This document shows positions 1 through 3,377 of a stretch of 5,742 bases of DNA, one piece after another. A model generated the notes under the pieces. The model saw nothing but the letters and a program-made list of their open reading frames with translations, was not told where the DNA came from and made no database searches. The stretch's first letter is position 1. Each line of letters opens with the position of its first letter. Both the position numbers and the translations under genes were made by a program. The stretch comes from Myxococcales bacterium (GTDB taxonomy: Bacteria; Myxococcota_A; Bradymonadia; UBA4248), in assembly GCA_004554395.1 (NCBI GenBank), contig SFMP01000158.1:1-5742 (forward strand), given 5' to 3'.

Positions 1-105
1 AACTGCTCATTGCTCATTGCTCATTGCTCATTGCTCATTGCTCATTGCTCATTGCTAACTGCTAATTGCTAATTGCTAATTGCTAATTGCTAACTGCTAA
101 TTGCC
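1..105. repeat. Heptanucleotide tandem array, 15 units, truncated by the window edge
   Basis: Fifteen head-to-tail 7-base units are visible: one AACTGCT, seven identical CATTGCT (8-56), one AACTGCT (57-63), four identical AATTGCT (64-91), one AACTGCT (92-98) and a final AATTGCC (99-105). The array has blocks: AACTGCT units separate two homogeneous runs, which suggests repeated local duplication by slippage. Because 7 is not a multiple of 3, the array puts a TAG or TGA into each minus-strand frame within 21 bases. It supplies the stop codon of the minus-strand gene at 97-1011. There are no spacers, so this is not CRISPR. Heptamer arrays of this sort are known from cyanobacteria (the STRR type), but whether this one is related is unknown. 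The left end lies outside the window. Confidence 0.97.
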
Positions 106-1011
106 AAACTCCACCCCATTCCAAAACGCCTCCAATCGTTCGCGAGCCAATGCATCGTCGGCTTTGGGCATCCAAGTGACCAAAAACACCGTCCGGAACA
201 AATCTTTTCGCGTCACCATGCAACCATAGTATGTATACGACAACGCCCCAAACGACACACCGACGCGATACGAGGCGTTGCGCCCGCAAAATGCCACCAC
301 ATTCGATGCATCAAATCGGCTATCGTTCCCATCAAATCCATCCGATTCGCCTGCTTGCCCCAAATCCGCACCATTGACCGAGTTCCCAGGCTGTCCCAAA
401 TCATCGGCTTGCGCAGCATTCCCAGCGGCGATCAAGATGCCAGCGCGACGCGCCATATCGCGCCCCGAATCATCGTCTAATATCTCGTCGGTCGTCATCC
501 CATCGTCGCGCGACGTGCCGCCCCAAGCCTGGATCATCGATTCGACATAGAGCTTGAGCAATGCACTTTGCTTTTGCGGGCGCACGCCGCCTACGATTCC
601 CTCGGTCACGAGGATCGAAGCAAACACCTCGGCATCGGCGTCGCCATTGTCGGGCTTTGTGCGGTCTAGATCCGTTCCAGGCATTCGCCCCGTTGGGGCA
701 TCGTCTTCGATCCCCTGCCCCTCGGCGGCGACGTTCTTTTTTCGCCCGAATATCCATGCTCGCGACGGCGCAGAACCGCTAAACGTCTTCATTTGGCGCA
801 TTATCCATCCGTTTGGTTGCAACGCCACGCCCGCATATTTCTCCTGCGCCGACGCCTCGGGCACATCGACCAGAGCCACAAAGGCCACGATAAAGCTACA
901 CAAAAGCATCGCACGCACACACATCGCCATCGATCTACATACCAAAGCCCAAATCTCGCCCATGTATCGATTCGAAGCACGCGTATTTGTCAAAACGTCC
1001 ATAGTGTCCAT
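97..1011 (-). CDS. Exported protein of unknown function
   Basis: I do not recognise this 304-residue protein. A signal peptide is clear: the hydrophobic stretch at residues 34-48 is followed by PEASA, giving an AXA-type cleavage site after Ala55, so the mature protein should be periplasmic or secreted. The stretch from about 165 to 235 is rich in Asp, Gly and Asn and contains a short internal duplication (ADDLGQPGNS, then ADLGQAGES), which looks like a flexible linker. The C-terminal segment, about 236-300, looks folded, with Cys242 and Cys264 available for one disulfide and aromatic strands such as FGALSYTYYGCMV. The start is uncertain. No Shine-Dalgarno sequence precedes Met1, Met17 (963) or Met28 (930), and the signal peptide would be most typical if translation began at Met28. 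The stop codon TAG is formed by the heptamer repeat. The gene is divergent from gpmI and no functional link is evident. The ORF itself is fairly sure; the function is unknown. Confidence 0.75.
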   Translation of the reverse strand: MDTMDVLTNTRASNRYMGEIWALVCRSMAMCVRAMLLCSFIVAFVALVDVPEASAQEKYAGVALQPNGWIMRQMKTFSGSAPSRAWIFGRKKNVAAEGQGIEDDAPTGRMPGTDLDRTKPDNGDADAEVFASILVTEGIVGGVRPQKQSALLKLYVESMIQAWGGTSRDDGMTTDEILDDDSGRDMARRAGILIAAGNAAQADDLGQPGNSVNGADLGQAGESDGFDGNDSRFDASNVVAFCGRNASYRVGVSFGALSYTYYGCMVTRKDLFRTVFLVTWMPKADDALARERLEAFWNGVEFGN

Positions 1012-1048
1012 ATTGTCGAAAAGCGCGCATTAAGCCGTTTTGATTTGC

Positions 1049-1068
1049 ACGCCATAGCGGTTTGGCGT
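1049..1068. promoter_or_regulatory. Inverted repeat ACGCCA-N8-TGGCGT, possible operator or promoter spacer
   Basis: Perfect 6-base arms, ACGCCA (1049-1054) and TGGCGT (1063-1068), flank an 8-base centre. They lie between a weak -35-like TTGCAC (1045-1050) and a -10-like TACTAA (1068-1073) spaced 17 bases apart and pointing toward gpmI. The octamer ACGCCATA recurs at 1132-1139. Both promoter boxes match consensus at only about half their positions, so the promoter assignment is weak. The symmetry itself is directly visible. The region serves two divergent genes, so a shared regulator is possible but not shown. Confidence 0.3.
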
Positions 1069-1095
1069 ACTAACAGCGCGCGTAAAGTCCAGTTC

Positions 1096-1109
1096 TGCGC
1101 CGCGGCGCA
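1096..1109. repeat. 14-bp perfect palindrome in the divergent intergenic region
   Basis: TGCGCCGCGGCGCA equals its own reverse complement. A 14-bp GC-only core with no central spacer is unlikely by chance in a 154-base region. It could be a protein-binding site for a symmetric dimer or a cruciform/hairpin former. It sits about 55 bases upstream of the gpmI start and roughly midway between the divergent genes. No family of binding protein can be named from it. Confidence 0.6.
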
Positions 1110-1118
1110 ATCTGCGCC

Positions 1119-1141
1119 AATACGGCGTTTTACGCCATATT
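1119..1141. promoter_or_regulatory. Inverted repeat just upstream of the gpmI ribosome binding site
   Basis: Arms AATACGGCGT (1119-1128) and ACGCCATATT (1132-1141) pair over 10 positions with a single C/A mismatch around a 3-base TTT loop. The element ends 13 bases before the AGAGG ribosome binding site of gpmI. It could be a hairpin in the gpmI 5' leader or a DNA operator. It shares the 9-mer CAATACGGC with the 42-bp repeats at 2930-3015, which suggests one family of palindromic intergenic sequences. Confidence 0.4.
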
Positions 1142-1165
1142 CTCACTTATGATAAGAGGCAAAAA

Positions 1166-2818
1166 ATGGTCGATGCTCTAAAAAAATCTCAAACGATCCG
1201 TCCCAAAGGTCCCGTCTTCGTCATCGTACTCGACGGCATCGGCGAAGGACGCCGCGACGAAAGCGATGCCGTCTTCTTGGCTCGCACTCCCGTCTTCGAT
1301 ATGCTCGATAAAGAAGCCGTCAAAACGCATCTCTTCGCTCACGGCACACACGTCGGCATGCCGAGCGATGCCGATATGGGCAACAGCGAAGTCGGTCACA
1401 ATGCCTTGGGCGCCGGGCGCGTCTTTGCACAAGGCGCACGCCTCGTCGAAGAAGCCGTCCAATCGGGGCGCATCTTCGATGGCGAAACTTGGAAATGGCT
1501 CGTCGATCCCGTCGTCGCCAACAAAAAGACGCTCCATTTCATCGGGCTACTGAGCGACGGCAACGTCCACTCGCACATCGACCATCTCATCGCCATGATC
1601 GAACGCGCCGACAAAGACGGCGTCGAATCGCTCTGCGTCCACCCACTCCTCGACGGCCGCGACGTCGGCGCCACCACAGCCCTCGTCTACGTCGAAAAAC
1701 TCGAAAATTCACTCGCCGCTATCAACGCCAACCCCAACCGCGACTATCGCATCGCCTCGGGCGGCGGCCGCATGATCACGACGATGGACCGCTACGAAGC
1801 CGATTGGCGCATCGTCGAACGCGGTTGGAAAGCCCATGTCCTCGGGCAAGCGCGCAACTTCGCCAGCGCCACCGAAGCCATCGAAACGTTCCGTAAAGAA
1901 GAAGACGGCATCAGCGATCAAAACCTCCCACCCTTCGTCGTCGTCCGAAATGGCAAACCCGCCGGCACCATCGAAGACGGCGATAGCGTCATCTTCTTCA
2001 ACTTCCGAGGCGACCGCGCCATCGAAATCTCGCGCGCTTTCGACGACGACGCCTTCGATAAATTCGACCGAATCCGACGCCCCAACGTCCGATACGCCGG
2101 CATGATGGAATACGACGGCGACGCCCATATCCCAAGCCATTACCTCGTCGCGCCCCCCGCCATCGACCGAACCATGGGCGAATACCTCTGCGCCTCAGGC
2201 GAGCACATCTTAGCCGCCGCTGAAACCCAAAAATTCGGACACGTCACCTACTTCTGGAACGGAAACCGCAGCGGATACTTCGACGAAGCGCTCGAAAAAT
2301 ACATCGAAGTCGAATCCGACCGCGTCGAATTCTCACAACGCCCCTGGATGAAATGCGCCGAAGTCACCGACGCCGTCATCGAAGCACTCGACGCAAACCA
2401 CTACGATTTCGTCCGCATCAACTACGCCAACGGCGACATGGTCGGACACACCGGCGACCTCGAAGCCACCATCATCGCCGTCGAAGCCGTCAACCTCGCA
2501 CTCGGCCGACTCCTCGAAAAAATCCGCGCCATCGGCGGCATCGCCATCATCACCGCCGACCACGGCAACGCCGACGAAATGTATCAATATAATAAGAAAA
2601 AAGCCGATTTCGTCCGCGACACCGACGGCACCCCCGTCCCACTCACCAGCCACACGCTCAACCGCGTCCCATGCTGGATCTACGATCCTTCCCACTGCCG
2701 CACCATCGAGCTCGACGACGCCGTCACCACACGCCGACTCTCAAACGTCGCCGCCACCGTCTTCAACCTCATGGGCTACGAAGCACCCGAAGGCTACGAT
2801 CCTTCGCTCATCAAGTAA
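1166..2818 (+). CDS. gpmI: 2,3-bisphosphoglycerate-independent phosphoglycerate mutase
   Basis: This enzyme interconverts 3-phosphoglycerate and 2-phosphoglycerate in cytosolic glycolysis and gluconeogenesis, using two metal ions and a phosphoserine intermediate. The 550-residue protein is an alkaline-phosphatase-superfamily fold with an inserted phosphotransfer domain. Visible active-site residues are metal ligand Asp23 in VLDGIGEG, nucleophile Ser74 in GNSEVGH, substrate-binding His135 (DGNVHSH), Asp163/Arg165 (LDGRD), Arg281/Arg284 (FRGDR), Lys356 (TQKFGH), and metal ligands Asp424/His428 (NGDMVGH), Asp465/His466 (ADHGN) and His496 (TSHT). Nothing essential is missing. At 550 residues it is longer than the roughly 510 of Bacillus/E. 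coli enzymes. Segments such as GGGRMITTMDRYEADW and FWNGNRSG match the plant/trypanosomatid-like lineage. The start is set by AGAGG at 1155-1159, 6 bases before ATG. It appears monocistronic, with a terminator at 2855-2891. The codon use is strongly C-ending. Confidence 0.97.
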   Translation: MVDALKKSQTIRPKGPVFVIVLDGIGEGRRDESDAVFLARTPVFDMLDKEAVKTHLFAHGTHVGMPSDADMGNSEVGHNALGAGRVFAQGARLVEEAVQSGRIFDGETWKWLVDPVVANKKTLHFIGLLSDGNVHSHIDHLIAMIERADKDGVESLCVHPLLDGRDVGATTALVYVEKLENSLAAINANPNRDYRIASGGGRMITTMDRYEADWRIVERGWKAHVLGQARNFASATEAIETFRKEEDGISDQNLPPFVVVRNGKPAGTIEDGDSVIFFNFRGDRAIEISRAFDDDAFDKFDRIRRPNVRYAGMMEYDGDAHIPSHYLVAPPAIDRTMGEYLCASGEHILAAAETQKFGHVTYFWNGNRSGYFDEALEKYIEVESDRVEFSQRPWMKCAEVTDAVIEALDANHYDFVRINYANGDMVGHTGDLEATIIAVEAVNLALGRLLEKIRAIGGIAIITADHGNADEMYQYNKKKADFVRDTDGTPVPLTSHTLNRVPCWIYDPSHCRTIELDDAVTTRRLSNVAATVFNLMGYEAPEGYDPSLIK

Positions 2819-2854
2819 TCTCTCGAATTTTATTCGTTCAGTCAATCCATCTAT

Positions 2855-2891
2855 CGAATATTTATCCATTTATCCATAAATATTCGTTTTT
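2855..2891 (+). terminator. Intrinsic terminator of gpmI
   Basis: A perfect 10-bp inverted repeat, CGAATATTTA (2855-2864) and TAAATATTCG (2877-2886), encloses a 12-base loop and is followed directly by TTTTT (2887-2891). It lies 37 bases after the gpmI stop codon. The stem is AT-rich, so the terminator may be leaky. A smaller CGAAT/ATTCG hairpin precedes it at 2824-2836. Confidence 0.65.
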
Positions 2892-2900
2892 CATCAATGC

Positions 2901-2929
2901 GTTGTCGCATGCCTCTGGCATACGACAAC
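2901..2929. repeat. Long intergenic hairpin abutting the 42-bp repeats
   Basis: Arms GTTGTCGCATGCC (2901-2913) and GGCATACGACAAC (2917-2929) pair over 13 positions with one C/A mismatch around a TCT loop. In minus-strand RNA the mismatch becomes a U-G wobble, so the minus-strand transcript would fold better. No T-tract follows in either direction, so it is not an obvious terminator. It touches the first 42-bp repeat with no gap, so both may belong to one palindromic element. Confidence 0.65.
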
Positions 2930-3015
2930 GGCTCCGCCTATTGACGGCTAACGCCGCAATACGGCTACGCAGGGGCTCCGCCTATTGACGGCTAACGCCG
3001 CAATACGGCTACGCA
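2930..3015. repeat. Two 42-bp direct repeats, each with an internal hairpin
   Basis: Two identical 42-base copies occupy 2930-2971 and 2974-3015, separated by GG (period 44). Each begins GGCTCCGCCTATTG and ends CAATACGGCTACGCA. Within each copy, arms TATTG(A)CGGC and GCCGCAATA pair over 9 bases with one bulged A around a TAAC loop (2939-2961 and 2983-3005). A second pairing, GCCG with CGGC around CAATA, competes with it. With only two copies and a 2-base gap this is not CRISPR. It resembles REP-like or other non-coding palindromic intergenic repeats, but no named family can be assigned. Confidence 0.9.
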
Positions 3016-3016
3016 A

Positions 3017-3062
3017 GCGGCTATGTGCTCACTATCGTTGCGCGCATACGCCGCTTTTTTTT
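3017..3062 (+). terminator. Strong intrinsic terminator with T8 tract
   Basis: GCGGC (3017-3021) and TATGTGC (3022-3028) pair with GCGCATA (3042-3048) and GCCGC (3050-3054), with one G-U wobble and a bulged C at 3049, around a 13-base loop. Eight T follow (3055-3062). This is a stronger terminator than the one nearer gpmI. It may be a backup for gpmI read-through, or the end of a small transcript covering the repeat cluster. Confidence 0.7.
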
Positions 3063-3246
3063 CTGCCGATTTGATCATCTGCTTCGTCCGCATTCCCACC
3101 TCTCATTCGGGCTTGTTTTCCCAATATCCAGTCAAATTGTCCATTATCGGCAATCCCTCCCCGAAACGCGATTGGCTCCGATGCGCTCTATCCCGTTTTA
3201 CCGTTTGATTTGAGCCGACGATTTTATTCCCAAAATGGGCACAAAC
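3063..3246. other. Intergenic stretch with no supported feature of its own
   Basis: Between the T8 terminator and the lipoprotein promoter I see no RNA gene, repeat or convincing plus-strand gene. Two plus-strand frames of about 60 codons cross it but begin inside the terminator hairpin and have no ribosome binding site. A short CCCA-AAA-TGGG hairpin lies near 3228-3239. The only coding-like signal is the cryptic minus-strand frame described separately. Confidence 0.5.
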
Positions 3247-3275
3247 TTGATTATCGCCATAAAACTGTGTATAGA
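3247..3275 (+). promoter_or_regulatory. Putative sigma-70-type promoter of the lipoprotein gene
   Basis: TTGATT (3247-3252) and TATAGA (3270-3275) are separated by exactly 17 bases, and each matches consensus at four of six positions. The predicted transcript would start near 3282, giving a leader of about 95 bases before the ATG at 3378. The -10 lacks the usual final T, so the promoter may be weak or need an activator. Confidence 0.4.
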
Positions 3276-3297
3276 GCCGCACTATGGATGGGCTTAG

Positions 3298-3359
3298 ACT
3301 ATCGAATAGTACGAGCTCAAAGAACTCGTCGCTTTTTTTTGCACGTTTTTCGGTGCGAC
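3298..3359 (+). promoter_or_regulatory. Structured 5' leader of the lipoprotein gene, attenuator-like
   Basis: Back-to-back hairpins are visible: ACTAT-CGA-ATAGT (3298-3310), then ACGAG (3311-3315) with CTCGT (3325-3329), followed after CGC by T8 (3333-3340), then GCAC (3341-3344) with GTGC (3353-3356). The second plus its T8 resembles a weak intrinsic terminator. GTCGC (3328-3332) can instead pair with GCGAC (3355-3359), which breaks the terminator stem and loops out the T8. That gives two mutually exclusive folds upstream of the ribosome binding site at 3365-3370. The stems are short, so regulation by this route is a hypothesis. Confidence 0.3.
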
Positions 3360-3377
3360 ATCATAAGGAGATATAGT

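Larger units (their letters stand above)
2992..3360 (-). other. Cryptic minus-strand reading frame with one internal TGA, possible decayed gene or spurious
   Basis: On the minus strand one frame is open from 3360 down to 3106, meets a TGA at 3103-3105, then stays open to a TAG at 2992-2994. The first part reads protein-like (for example VRLYTQFYGDNQVCAHFG, then MDNLTGYWENKPE from 3144) but has no convincing ATG start near its 5' end. After the TGA, a 33-codon ORF starts at 3093 (MRTKQMIKSAEKKAAYAR...) with AGAGG five bases before its ATG. It runs through the T8 terminator and the second 42-bp repeat in antisense, and the upstream part overlaps the lipoprotein promoter and leader. It could be a gene remnant broken by a nonsense change, or chance openness. 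No family is recognised, and the chance explanation is quite possible. Confidence 0.2.

Noticed and set aside
1..105. CRISPR-like repetitive start of the window
   Set aside because: The 7-base units are contiguous with no spacers, so this is a simple tandem array.
554..1033. 159-codon plus-strand ORF antisense to the exported protein
   Set aside because: The minus-strand frame has a convincing signal peptide. The plus-strand frame has no ribosome binding site and no recognisable domain.
1178..2695. Several minus-strand and out-of-frame ORFs of 60-143 codons over gpmI
   Set aside because: They have biased compositions (Arg/His-rich or Ala/Asp/Val-rich) expected from the skewed codon use of gpmI, whose own frame is unmistakable.
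2930..3015. Two-repeat mini-CRISPR
   Set aside because: The gap between the 42-bp copies is 2 bases, far too short for a spacer, and no cas gene is visible.
3023..3213. Two plus-strand ORFs of about 61 codons
   Set aside because: Both begin within the stem of the T8 terminator, have no Shine-Dalgarno sequence, and overlap each other in different frames.
2819..3377. tRNA or other standard RNA gene in the long intergenic region
   Set aside because: No cloverleaf, T-loop motif or known RNA core was found. The visible structures are simple hairpins, repeats and terminators.
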